Source of the DNA: Balanoglossus misakiensis
Taxonomy: Eukaryota > Hemichordata
Direction of reading: 5' to 3'
Length of the DNA stretch: 64,000 nucleotides
Assembly (NCBI GenBank): GCA_040954595.2
Contig: CM082586.2
Location: forward strand, 5,084,001-5,148,000
Position numbers and translations under genes: made by a program. The notes under the pieces were generated by a model that ran no database searches, was not told the origin of the DNA, and saw nothing but the letters and a program-made list of their open reading frames with translations. Positions 51,901 through 62,797 of this stretch are shown piece after piece (the stretch's first letter is position 1; the number at the start of each line of letters is the position of its first letter).

Positions 51901-54900
51901 ATCATGTTAGCTGTGTTATCTAAACTGCTAGTGCGTGCGTACAGTCACTCTTGAAACTGTAAAAATAGTGGTGACTTACGATGACACGGAGGTCATCATA
52001 ACTTTAAAAAGTATGTAGCCAGTCATACATGACTGACAGCAATGAAAACTATCACCAGTTATTTTTATCCCCCTATTGACCAGTGACTTCAGAGTATGGT
52101 GTAGTGGTGGGATGTTTGATGTCAGGTAATGTTTCAGTGTATTTCGGGAAAACACTTTCCCGCTGTTGCGATCCTGTTATTTTTAGGGAGATTCTTCATT
52201 GCCATTAGTCGGCATTCCGTGAGAGGTGTCCGCTTACTTTTCTTGAGCGGTGATGACCTTGGAGGTCATCCATGGGATGTCAACTTCAAGGCCGAAGGCA
52301 CTCATCTGTGATCGCGACTCAATGCAGTGGCCTCATGAATTTGTCAGTGGTGGGAAATGTTGGTGAGGTAACAAAATATGCAAAAATCAAATATTGACAG
52401 TAAAATTAAATAATCAATTGACAAATTTGTGTAAGTCTAATATACTGTAAACATGGCGTCTGGTGGGGTCACATTTTTCACATAATTTTGAGCACATTCT
52501 GTTGGCAGTTAAAATTAAGATGTCACACAGAGCCCTTGTTGTATTCTGTGATTTAAGATGACCCACATGGTTTTGACATTTAACCTTTGAAACTATCCCT
52601 CGGGGATGTTGTTTATACTATCTTTCAGTTTGAAGTTTCTTTTTCTAATGCCCTACATAGATGACACTTTCATCGTGTGGTTGAATGGCCATGCGTTTCT
52701 GTTTTTGCTGGGTGTTTTTTAATTGAAAATGTCAGTAACATTAAAAGTAAATTGCGTTTCACCAGACAGCATAATTCGCTTTTAATCTTCACTATTTCTA
52801 GTTTCAAACAATATTTACATATCACATAGTACATGTATTTACATATGGTGTGGTTGCTCATTCATAATATTATTCAGGTTTTGATTGAAATGCTGTGTGT
52901 ATTTATTAATTCTCCAACAGATCTACCAAACGACGTATCAAATGTAGCAACCATCGACAAGAACGAAACGACGAGTGAAAATTCAGCCGAACCGGAGCAG
53001 ACCGACGAGAAACCACCTGTCGAGGAGAACGCAGAAGAAGCGGACGCGGAAACAGAAGCGGTCGGGTCGGACCTCGAAGAGTGGTCGTCGTGTTCCGGGG
53101 ACTCGGCGTCTTGGGAGTCGGAGAGCGCGGGATCCGGCGACGACGGCGACGACATGGGGAAGAAGAACAAGAAGGGCTACATGATATACTCCAAGGAGGA
53201 GTTCAAGGAGGAGTACCCGGCCGAGCAGCAGGAGGAGAAGAAGAAGCGGCGGAGCTTCTTGCGACGGCGCCGGAAGAAGAAGAAGAACGTGGACGACAAC
53301 ACCGCGAGCGAGTGCAGCGCGTACAGCGGATACAGCGGGTATTCTGGTTACTCCAATTCGACGTTCCACGCCGACGATGAAAACAGGAGCGTGGGGAGCG
53401 ACGGCAAGTCGCTGGACGACTGCGACGCGAACGAACGCGCCATCGACGTGCCGGCCGGCTTCCTGCAGCGGCAGCTGGAGCAGAAGCGGCAGCGCGAGCG
53501 GGAGGCGTCGCTGAAGTCCGACAAGAGGAGGTCGAAGGTCGCGGCGGCGGACGGGGATGCTCAGAGAATGGAGGGTGGTGGAAGGTCTTCGCAGGGGAAG
53601 GCGGAGACGACGTCGTATCAGGTTGCGTACCAGCAGGAGGTGCAAGCGACCAAGAGGGTGGACATCGATCAGGTGGTCCCACCCAAGAAGCCGCCGAGGG
53701 TCAAGTCGTTGTCGGAAGAGCAGCCTGCTGCAACTACGGGCGGCGCCGTGCCGAATCTGTACTCGACTCTGCCCAGCATGGAGGATAAGCAGTACGTGTA
53801 CTTGGATCCCAATGCGCAGATCCAGCTGCAGCCTGCGAGTACGACGACGACAGCGGCGGTGTCGCAGGTGGTTAAACCCAGCCTGCCTGTGCCGCCTCCC
53901 AAACCGAAGCGCTTGAGCCGGACGGAGAACGAGACTGCGGCCGACGGAAGCGTGACAGTGGCCCAGGTTCACTCTCCGACGGAGAAGACTGAGAGAGAGA
54001 CGGAGAAGGAGTCGTATAACGCCGACATGGAGCAAGACTTGCAATTCATGGACAATGTCGAGGAACAGCTACACGAAATCCTCTCGGTGGAAAGCGTCCT
54101 CAAAGAGCTGGACGACACGATATCGCAAGCGTCCGACGAGATCGTCATGGAAGAGGCGTTGCGGCAACAAGAGACGTCCCCGGACGGTGGGAGAATCGAG
54201 ATCACCGACATTCCCATACAAGAGAATTTCATGAAACTCAACGACGTAGAAAAGGGGAGCAGTAGCGAGGATCTGATAGAACCGAACACGCCCCCACCGA
54301 CGCCCATCGGTGGTACGCCACCATTGAAACGCCCGCCGGTGATACCGTTGAAAAAGCTGGAAGCACTGAATTTGAACTCAACAAACGACCAATCAGAGCT
54401 GTTGCAAGATGAATCCAGCCCTCCGATTGGTCGAACAAGGCAAGATGAAGTGAACACAGCCAATCAGAATGGACTTGTCACACCGAGGAGACGGTTCCGT
54501 AACAAGAGCTCCAAGAGTTTGACGTCAACAGGGGAATGCGACTCCGAGGAAGAGGATGATGATGGCGGCATCTTCGATGAAAGTTACCGAGCCTCCACGT
54601 GGATTTACGTCGGTGAAAACGATGACCCTGTGTTTTTTTCAAGTTCAGCGAGAAGCAGTATGCAAAGTGAGTTACTTGCAGAGTGGCCTGCAGATGTTTG
54701 TAATAGTGAATATACACTATAGATACATACTCGATTTCCAACTTGGTTAGCTCAGGGCTAACCCAAGGCCAGTCTGGTTAAGCCCATTCAGCACTAATAC
54801 ACAACCAATAGCACAGGCTACACAACCAATAGTGGCAGTTAGCTAACACTGGGCAAACCCATCATTAGCCAAATGTTACCCAATCAGAAAAGTACTTTTG

Positions 54901-57900
54901 ATCTGCTTTGGCGATTGGTTAGAAGCTTCAAAGAGTTTCTGGAGAATACATATTGCAGCAAGGGTGGTTCACTGAAGTTTCAACACCGAACTTTGCAAAC
55001 TTTGTACCAACTCTAACTGTCTGCATTATTGTCAAACCTGTACAGGTTCTCCAAGGAGCATTGACAGTGGATTCTCGCGCGGCCGACTGGAACGTGGGTC
55101 CACCAGCACAACTGCATCGGAAGCCGAGTTTCAGATGTGCTACCAGAGCATCGCCACAAGAAGACGTGTATTCTGGAGTGACTCGGCACAGAGTTACAGC
55201 AGGTTATCGGCCAACTGTGAGTTGAAACTCTTTATGTTGTGATAAGATTTTAGTTATGCCATGTGTTTGCCTGCTTCAGGGTTTCTCTGAGCATTTAGCA
55301 TTCACACTGGGTGAGCTGATAGCCATAGAAGCAGACCTCTGAATTAGACCAACTTTCTGTTCATTGTAGTAGTACCCCCGGTAGTAGTAATTTGATTATT
55401 ATTGTGACATGCAGCTTATTCTGAGTTGCCTGACCCAAAGGACTTATAAGTCACCGTTACATCGGAGATTTTGCAGATACTGTGTGAAGAGCGAGGGAGA
55501 ATTCAGAAACACCTATTTAAAGCACTGTATATTTCTGTCCATTAAATAATTCCCGCATCTGATTTCATTGCAGTCCGAGAGAGAACAGTGACAGTGGTCA
55601 GGAAGGACGGTCAGCTGGGTTTCCGCATCCAGTTCAGCCGTCCGGTCAGAGTGACCGGAGTCGATAAGAGTGAGTTGTTAGAACTGAGAGTTCAGAGCCT
55701 TTGAACTGGGGAACGTTATTCAGCTGGTAATCTGTTCAAGTTACATGTATGTGCAGTGTTGAAAATGATGAAGACATGGGCAATGTAATAAAATCTGTTT
55801 ATCAATTAATTGCATTCTATAGGTGGGGCAGCGGAAGAGGCCGGTCTCCAAATCGGTGATGCTGTATTGGAAGTCGATGGTGTTGATGTGATGATGTCAT
55901 CGCACAGTGAAGTCGTCAGATGTGTCCAAAAGGGTGAGTCACTCACAGTCAAGTAACAGTGCAAAAAATCTCAGTAATGTAGTAATGGCAAAACATTTTA
56001 ACCAATCATTCCAAAATGAAGCATGTACGGTATATATATATACAGAATATATGTTACTAACTTGCGATTTTTATCCTGACCTCATTTTGACCCTGTGACT
56101 CCCATTTCCCTGTGTAGAGGTCCAACTGTACCATTGGAAACAATGGATTTGGACAAAACCATGATGGTGAAAGGGTTAAAATTTTATTTTTTTGTACACA
56201 TAGGTGGTGAGAGCATAAGAATGGTGGTTGGTACGTGTATCTCCAATGCTCTCAATCTGCCCTCGGATCAGCCAGTCATGTCCGGTTATCTCTACAAGCA
56301 AGGCGGCACTGGTTTGAGACTCTGGCGGAAGAGGTACTTTGTACTGAAACACGATAACTGTCTGTATTATTACAAGACAGACAAGGTATGTGTCTTGGTG
56401 TCATTTCCAATGGATTATTGCCAATAGTATGTCACTCTTTTCCTTTCTGTGGAAACCCGAGTTTGCTGTTCCATATGGGAGCCCTCTGGTGCTATAGATT
56501 TCTCTCGAGGGCTTGCTTTTGTTTTTGTAAGCACTAAGTGTGGACAGGCTTATTACAAAACCAACCCTTGCAGCGAAATATATTTGCCCAACAACGGTAG
56601 TGGGGTAAAGGCATTTACATGTGCATTCATGCTATATGCTTTCTTATTTGGGGTGATGCAGTGTCCATGACTTTTTTTTTATATTTCGCTTGACAGGAGA
56701 AGGAACCAGTAGGAGCCATTGTGTTACCCAACTACACGGTCACAAAGGTCCACGACAAAAGTTTCACCTTCAAACTCACGAAATACTGCGCCAAGACGTA
56801 TTACCTCCACGCTTCAAATGACGATGAAATGAACAGGTAAGTAGCAGTTGTCCAAACAAAATTTGTTTTGGAAAGTGGCAGTTCCCAGTAGGTTCCCATG
56901 ATCACCATTTGTAAGTATGAGTGAAGCAAAACGAGATCTGAGTTTTGAAACTGTGGCCAATCCACATAAATGAATTTGGCTGTGTCAGTGCATAGACATT
57001 TCAGCTGGGGAGTATATAATGGGTGGATGGGTTTGAATGTTAAGTGTGCCCCCTAGAAAGTCAATCAGAATCAGTCCCGGTGATGAAGTCAGATGAGCTA
57101 GGGACTATGGATAAGTATTGCAGGTCCGTTGCAACCTGTTGAATGAGAGATGAAAAAAGATTTTGAAAATATGTAAACGCGTAGTTCATGTATTCTCTCT
57201 ACCACAGATGGGCGCAAGTTTTGACAGAAGCCACCAATCCAAGAAATAAAGTCGACCCCTGGCTGGATATCGCCACTCACAACGTGCGGCTCCCAGCTAT
57301 GTCCATCAGCCAGCCAGATTGCCATGGTTACCTCTATAAAATGGGAGGTAGACGGAAGAACTGGAGGAGGCGATACTGTGTGTTGAAAGATGCCTGCTTT
57401 TATTACTATACTGATGAAACTGCACCAACAGCACAAGGCAAGTAATCTGTCTCTTCCCCTTCCAAGTAACAACCAGTCATAGGTACCAGTCTCGGTTATT
57501 AGCATAACAAACAGATTTCTTGTTAGTGAAGTCTGTTTTAGCCACCTTGCTGATAGTGTTGCTGTACGTGTTTCAACCCGTAGGCAGACTCACATCGAAA
57601 ACAAGAAGATCAGATTTAATCATCGTAGATTTTCTATTTTCAGGACTATAGACAACAAATAACTATTCAGTTGATTATTTTGTGCATGTAGGCATGGCTC
57701 ATTTCCACGGTTACAGTATCCAGGAGACCGAGCTTGGCAACAAGAGGTTTGCATTTACACTGACCCCGCCACACCCACAGATGAGGACGTGGTGCTTCAA
57801 TGCAGACCACGATGTTGACAGGAAACGGTGAGTGTGTGTGTTTGGCCCTGGGTGATTTTGAAAAGTTGAGAGAGGTGGATAATTGATTTGACGGTTGTTG

Positions 57901-58148
57901 TGCAGGGTGCATGAAATCTTTGTCACCTTGTTGTGAATATATTCAGGTCTCATGATGTGAACAATGAAGTCTTAGCATAGATGACAATCAGTATGTAGAC
58001 AGCAATGACAATCAGAAAAATTGTGTTTTAATTTCTACACAGATGGATATCAGCTCTGGCCGAATCAATCGGACGTTGGATTTGCATCGACAAGTTACCG
58101 TCACAGACAGACGAAGATGGCGATGATGATGAATATGAAGATATGTAA
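42916..58148 (+). CDS. PDZ and tandem PH domain adaptor-like protein, 10 coding exons, 1022 aa
   Basis: Exons: 42916-43066, 52921-54666, 55046-55216, 55574-55669, 55823-55933, 56204-56385, 56697-56836, 57208-57437, 57692-57827, 58043-58148; all are phase-consistent. Exons 1-3 encode about 690 mostly disordered residues. These include acidic Glu/Ser tracts, a Lys/Arg block (EEKKKRRSFLRRRRKKKK), three GYS repeats, proline motifs suited to SH3 binding (VPPKKPPR, PVPPPKPKR) and a helical segment near MEQDLQFMDNVEEQLHEIL. A PDZ domain follows at about 692-775 (carboxylate loop QLGFRI; SGAAEEAGLQIGDAVLEVDG). PH1 is at about 785-880 (GYLYKQGGTGLRLWRKRYFVL, ends NRWAQVL) and PH2 at about 906-1000 (GYLYKMGGRRKNWRRRYCVL, ends KRWISALAESI). 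Both keep the basic K-x-(K/R)-x-R pattern of phosphoinositide binders. The role is probably a membrane-linked scaffold (inference). I do not recognise a named vertebrate ortholog. Intron 8 is GC-AG. Confidence 0.9.
43184..43329. mobile_element. ~146-bp Tc1/mariner-like MITE
   Basis: Begins TACAGTGAAACCTGTC and ends GACAGTTTCACTGTA, giving terminal inverted repeats of about 14 bp with one gap and TA at both ends, as in Tc1/mariner/pogo insertions. Internal GGACACCTCT repeats are typical of a widespread animal element family with CAGTGAAAC termini. There is no coding capacity. Confidence 0.75.
43525..43598. repeat. perfect 37-bp tandem duplication
   Basis: CAAATTCCTTTG...TTGCACTGT occurs twice back to back with no difference, implying a recent event or one maintained by slippage. 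Confidence 0.95.
43761..43861. mobile_element. TTAA-bounded ~100-bp MITE, copy 1
   Basis: Starts TTAACCCTTTCACC, ends GTTGAAGGTTTAA, with an interior reading GGTTTGGTCCAACTCCATTG...GCTGGACCTGC. TTAA at both ends is the piggyBac-type target duplication, and the termini are imperfect inverted repeats. Confidence 0.75.
44983..45032. mobile_element. partial copy of the CAGTGAAAC-terminus MITE
   Basis: TACAGTGAAACCAGTGTCAT then GGACACCTCTCTAATCAGGAC, matching the left half of the element at 43184. The right terminus is missing. Confidence 0.65.
47695..47840. promoter_or_regulatory. AT-rich cluster of homeodomain, GATA and AP-1-like sites
   Basis: Within about 145 bp there are several TAATTA/TTAATTAG cores, ATGATAAG and CTTATCAG GATA motifs and a TGAGTCATGA AP-1-like site. 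This density is typical of developmental enhancers, though AT-rich DNA can give such sites by chance. Confidence 0.3.
47980..48073. mobile_element. TTAA-bounded MITE, copy 2
   Basis: Starts TTAACCCTTTCATCCCCATGG and ends GGGGGGCGGTAGGGTTAA, with the same interior order as the other copies (GTCCAAACCCATTG, then GTTGGACCTCTG). TTAA is intact at both ends. Confidence 0.8.
54745..54885. repeat. internally repetitive segment in PDZ-PH intron 2
   Basis: ACACAACCAATAG occurs twice, and GGTTAGC/GCTAACC and TTAGCTAAC motifs form short inverted repeats. It may be a decayed element. Confidence 0.4.
56087..56179. mobile_element. TTAA-bounded MITE, copy 3, next to a coding exon
   Basis: Reverse-orientation copy. 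The interior reads AGAGGTCCAACTGTACCATTG...GGATTTGGACAAAACC and the end reads CATGATGGTGAAAGGGTTAA. The left boundary is TTGA, a one-base decay of TTAA. It stops 24 bases before the acceptor-adjacent exon 6 boundary (exon from 56204), so the pyrimidine tract of that acceptor lies immediately after it. Confidence 0.75.
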
Positions 58149-59398
58149 ATTTCAGAAGAATGTCTTCAGTTGTAGAGACATTTTCTGCGAGACTGTGAAA
58201 CTGAAAACGAAACAGTGATAACCTTCCATCCCCTGCGATGTCGCAGATGGGTCCAACCATTTTTTTTTGCTGAGTATTTCGATTTTATTGTTTGCTTGTA
58301 TGTTATGTTTAATATGTGATATCTCTCGGTAAACAACTTAGAGCTGACATAGTATTATAGTTTGTGTAAGAAAAATATTATTTAAGCAATGTTCTCTGTA
58401 ATTGAAAGATGCACAGACCATATAAGCCAAAGTTAATATTAAGCTAAGACTTGATACAAATGACTGTCCATTCAGTCTTTTTACATACCTGTACATAATA
58501 TTCGGTGCAACTGACCGTGATTTAAGCTTGAATATAAATCCTTATTTTAAGAAATATTTTATATAAATGTTAAAGCTTTTATAGTGGCATTGACATCTGT
58601 ACCTAGCAATGTTTATAAAGATACTTTTAGTTTTAAAATTCTACCGATAGCATCAAATTTAAATTAATGTTTTTTGAAGCAGTCGATGAACTTTTTAACA
58701 GGGAAATTAATATTCTCTTGTATTTATGATAGATGTTAGAACTGCAAAATGAATGTGGACCTGTCCTCCCTATTTATGTATAAATGGGATAGCCTCAGAG
58801 TTACTGAAACCAGGACTAAACCAAAATACAGGCGCAGAAGGGTAGCAATTAACATGAGTACTTAAATTTAAAGTCCAAAGCTTTATTCTATAAATTATAT
58901 TAATACCAACATGAATTGGGACTACTTTGATAAGGGCAGTGTTAATTTTCTAGCAATTAATTAAAGTTATTATCTGTTATACAGGAAGTCTTTTACTGCC
59001 AGCTGAAAATTTACAATTACATATACGTGTTCTTTCAGATCTCACTATCCTATAAAAACCCTGGAATAACCTCAGCTGACCTGTAACCCTTTGTAACCTG
59101 TCAGTCATACTAGTTTACCAGTCAGGCAGTGTTTTTATGTGATAACCCATTTAATATGGTATCTTTTCATCCAGATGTCTAATCTTCACAAGTTTATATG
59201 TGAAAAAATTGTGGTCTTGGATTTGACATCTCTCTAATCGTCCACCGGACCAGTATATGTGCACAATATACATGTATTGTTTTTCATCATAAAAGCTTTC
59301 GCTGAAGCGTCACAAAAATTGAACTATGAGAAGCTCACCAATACATGTATATAGACACTTATTACCAAATCATTGCTAAATTGGGAATTGACGTCTTG

Positions 59399-59475
59399 GA
59401 GATAATAACAAAAGAATCTGTGTGGAGATAAAAACAAAAGAATCTGTGTGGAGATAAAAACAAAAGAACCTCTGG
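59399..59475. repeat. three tandem copies of a ~27-bp unit in the 3' UTR
   Basis: GAGATAAAAACAAAAGAATC-type units, the last two nearly identical and the first with one substitution. Confidence 0.9.
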
Positions 59476-59849
59476 ACTTAAAGTGTAGGGTGCTCTAAAA
59501 AAGCGCTGCATTTGGTGTGGTGTGTATATCAAGATTGTACTGTGTTTGAAAAATATTTTCTGCCAGATCTTTGCTTTCCAGACATTGAAGTATGTACCTC
59601 TACTTCTGCAAAGTATATGCCGTTTTTCAAGTACACAGCTTGTTTCTTTCACGGTATATGTACTTCTTTTCAAATCCTGAAAATTGGAGATAAAAAATTC
59701 AAACTGGGAAATAATGAGAAGGAAATTAAAGGATAATGTAATATGCTTCTTTATATCATTATTGTGTTTCTGGAAATATTTAGGGAATTTCTTGGTTACA
59801 TTTCTCTGAAGTAATGTAACTCATCACTTTGCTGTGATACTAATATGGC

Positions 59850-59855
59850 AATAAA
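59850..59855 (+). terminator. poly(A) signal of the PDZ-PH gene
   Basis: AATAAA followed within 30 bases by TTTTCTGTCAGTCTGTGCGTG, a TG-rich downstream element. Confidence 0.65.
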
Positions 59856-60103
59856 GAATAATTTTCTGTCAGTCTGTGCGTGATGAGTTGTCTTTTCTTT
59901 ACATTCCTACAAAAGAAGATAAACACACATATCTGACACATTACATTTAATAGTACACACAGGACAAACAATTATTGTTTACACCACAGAAAACAAATAA
60001 AACTTAAAAATCTTAACAGAACAACACACAAACATATTTAAACTGGAAACAAAACAACTGTAAATGAAACATGATACACTTGAATATGTGAAAAAAAAAA
60101 GAA

Positions 60104-60109
60104 TTTATT
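60104..60109 (-). terminator. possible poly(A) signal of the minus-strand gene at 62.8 kb
   Basis: TTTATT on plus is AATAAA on minus. It would give a long 3' UTR of about 2.7 kb and place the two convergent 3' ends about 250 bp apart. Nearer TTTATT sites exist, so the end is uncertain. Confidence 0.3.
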
Positions 60110-60156
60110 CACTGTAACTGTGAAGGTCAGAATGGATGCTGGGAAATGGTATACTG

Positions 60157-60238
60157 TAACCCTATCACCCCCATTTTCAGAATAAACCAGTCAATTACAT
60201 TATTGGGCTCGGCCATTCTAATGGAAAATGGGAGTGTA
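60157..60238. mobile_element. probable decayed TTAA-family copy
   Basis: GTAACCCTATCACCCCCATTTTC at the left and AATGGAAAATGGGAG at the right resemble family termini. TTAA is lost on both sides and the interior is only weakly similar. Confidence 0.35.
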
Positions 60239-62797
60239 CATGTACATTGTGTGTGTTGATCGAATCAAATATTTAGTACGAGTCCAGGCAGACTTGGTGT
60301 ATTCATCCACTATCCTGTTATGATGAACACTTTCCTTCTATTAAAATATAAAATACATTGACAACAGACAACACTGGCCTTCAACCTCACTAAATCTACA
60401 ACATTTATATTACTTGATGATCAATTATTGCTATCGGTACACATACCTGCCCATCAGAATTAGTTTCCATTTTTTACAGCACAGTTTGGAAAAAATACAA
60501 ACGCATACACACGATTAAAGAACACTACCTAAGAGATAAAGTTGCTCTTTATGATGTTATTTTACTCATTTCATGTCATATGAACCTCTATAACCGGACA
60601 CTAGTGTTCTTAGTTGCTTTGGTGTTCAGATTAGACAGACTTTACTGTACATACCAGAAATGTATTTTACACATTACATATAATTATGTGTACAATAAAC
60701 AAGGTAAGCACAGAACTTTAGAGACCGATCACTTGGCAAATAATTATCCACTTCTCACACGAAACAACTAAAATTACATCAACAGAGTGACTTTATCCCT
60801 GTTTACACAATACAACACACCACAAAATGCTTTTAAGTCACCTGCTTGCAGATACAGAAATGTAAGCGTATAACAAAAACACTGATTTGAGAGTTACTAT
60901 ACATCACTATATTCCCACAATTACTGCATCCTCTGAGACAATAAAACACACTGCAAAAAATCCCACAAAGAATCTCTTGATATCTGTAAAAATTCAATCT
61001 CAATGTGATTCAATAAGAATTCAAAAACTGACTCCCAAGGTTGCAGAAAACTTGTTTCTTAAAGGACACATTCCCTCCCTCTCTAGCCTTGGCCATTTTA
61101 TTTAGACAACCAACCAACTGACCTGGCAAGGATTTGCACCAAGGATGAAAACTGCAATGCATTTTCTTGGTTATATCGTGTACATTTGTGATGACCAAGG
61201 GTGAAATTATAGTCAAGTTACCATAGCAACAAACTGTCCTTTGTTAGTATCCATAGTGACACTGCCGGGTTTCACTGTCATTGACTATCAACTGAGCATG
61301 CCCAGGAAATTACTGAGTTAAATTGCTGGGGAAAATTTTGGCGTACTAGACACTATTTCTCTAAGTTTGGCACAGCTGTGAAAAAAGGGAACACAACTGA
61401 CTTGTGTTACTATACTGCACAATACTTGAAGATTGTACTTTGTCCAAGCACCAGATATTTGCTTCAAACCCCTGCAACCATTTGCAGCACATTTAAATAG
61501 TTTGATATTGATATAGACGCAAAATATTACACCTGTTACAATAAACAACAATCAGAATTCATTTATTGCTTTCGACAAGCAGAAATAGTTAAGACGGTGT
61601 TTCAGCCTTCAAGCAAGTATTCTGTGGAAAATTTCTGTTAAGGATTGATGGGGAGTATTTTTCCCCGGAAGATTCAATCGAGTCATTCTTGGGAAAAAAT
61701 ATTAGTACTATTGTGGACACACATAATAATACATATTTAATTTGCTTGATATTCTTTGGATAAATAATGCAGTACACTTTATACAGTATATTAACTTTTG
61801 GCATGCTGACCCCTGGCTACCTTTGACCTTTGCTCTTCCGAACCGGGTTCAAAGGGTTAAGAATGTACAAGCACTACAAATGCATATTATAGCAGAGACG
61901 CATGACGGCAATGGATACAAGTCATCTACATTTCCCCTTCAATGAAAAAGACGTAACTGATTGATCAATAAATGGCAGAAATGTGTGCCTATAGCAATTT
62001 GATGAATTGTCTTGACTGCGGTATAAAGTACTAGTCGTTGAAACTGAAACTGGAAACACAAACTTTGATCAAATGTATCAAAAACAAACAAAACAAAACA
62101 ATATTTGAATCATTTCAATATATTAATGATAAACAACCCTTTTCACTGTTTTATAATGAACTGGAATCTTGCTCATTTTGTCAAACGACAAGTTGTCGAT
62201 GGCTTCATCCAAACTTGCCTCTGGTGGACTGGTAACTTTCCATATATGCTTGAAGAATTAGCCCAGAACTGTACGTTACTTCTTAAACATGTTCTCCTCG
62301 TCTCATTTTTACCACAGCAGCTAATTTTACCAGGCTTAGTAAACGTTATTTTTAGATTTAGTCATCTATGAACATTCACACACAGAGTAATACAAAAGCT
62401 ACGTGACTAGTATCGCATTGGATTTTGTTTACACATAGCTTAACACTCCAACATGTTATGTTTTCAGCTTCTCAATGGTCAACATATGTGTTCTGTTGAA
62501 GGCCACCTGTCACACCAAGAGGGTTTCAGTCATAAATTACAGTGTACATGTGTCACAAACAACACTGACTGTATGATTTGAGGATTTGTAAGTAAACTGC
62601 CATGGCACGTCATATTTTAAAGGTTACGGAGGATGGGGGGGGGGAGGGGGTCGAGGTGGGGTGATGATCTTCAGAACAGATTTCCAGAGCCATCAAACAG
62701 ACAATGGATATTCCAGTTATGTGACAAAATGTGCAAGATTCCTGGTTCGTATCCTCAAAGAGAAGCTATGAACAGTCTAAAAATAAAACACCTTATG
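60239..62797 (-). other. probable 3' UTR of the 218-aa gene, no other exon seen
   Basis: AT-rich. Open frames on both strands are short and without domains. A G-rich run at 62635-62661 lies in its proximal part. Confidence 0.4.
62635..62661 (+). other. G-run with G-quadruplex potential
   Basis: Ten Gs, then A, five Gs, a short spacer and GGGG within 27 bases on the plus strand. In the minus-strand transcript this is a C-rich tract, so any quadruplex would form in DNA on the non-template strand relative to that gene. Confidence 0.7.

Larger units (their letters stand above)
43067..52920 (+). other. 9.85-kb first coding intron of the PDZ-PH gene
   Basis: Holds MITE copies, a 37-bp tandem duplication and several AT-rich segments with clustered TAAT cores. 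I found no additional exon whose phase and splice sites fit. Joining 43066 to 52921 makes the codon AAT and keeps the frame. The intron makes up about 60 per cent of the transcribed gene, which suggests regulatory content. Confidence 0.55.
58149..59855 (+). other. 3' UTR of the PDZ-PH gene
   Basis: About 1.7 kb of AT-rich sequence without exons, ending at AATAAA (59850-59855), which is followed by T/TG-rich sequence. It contains a short tandem repeat at 59399-59475. Confidence 0.6.

Noticed and set aside
52983-54044. 353-codon minus-strand frame rich in Arg and Leu
   Set aside because: It is antisense to the GC-rich second exon of the PDZ-PH gene, whose sense frame continues in phase into the PDZ and PH exons.
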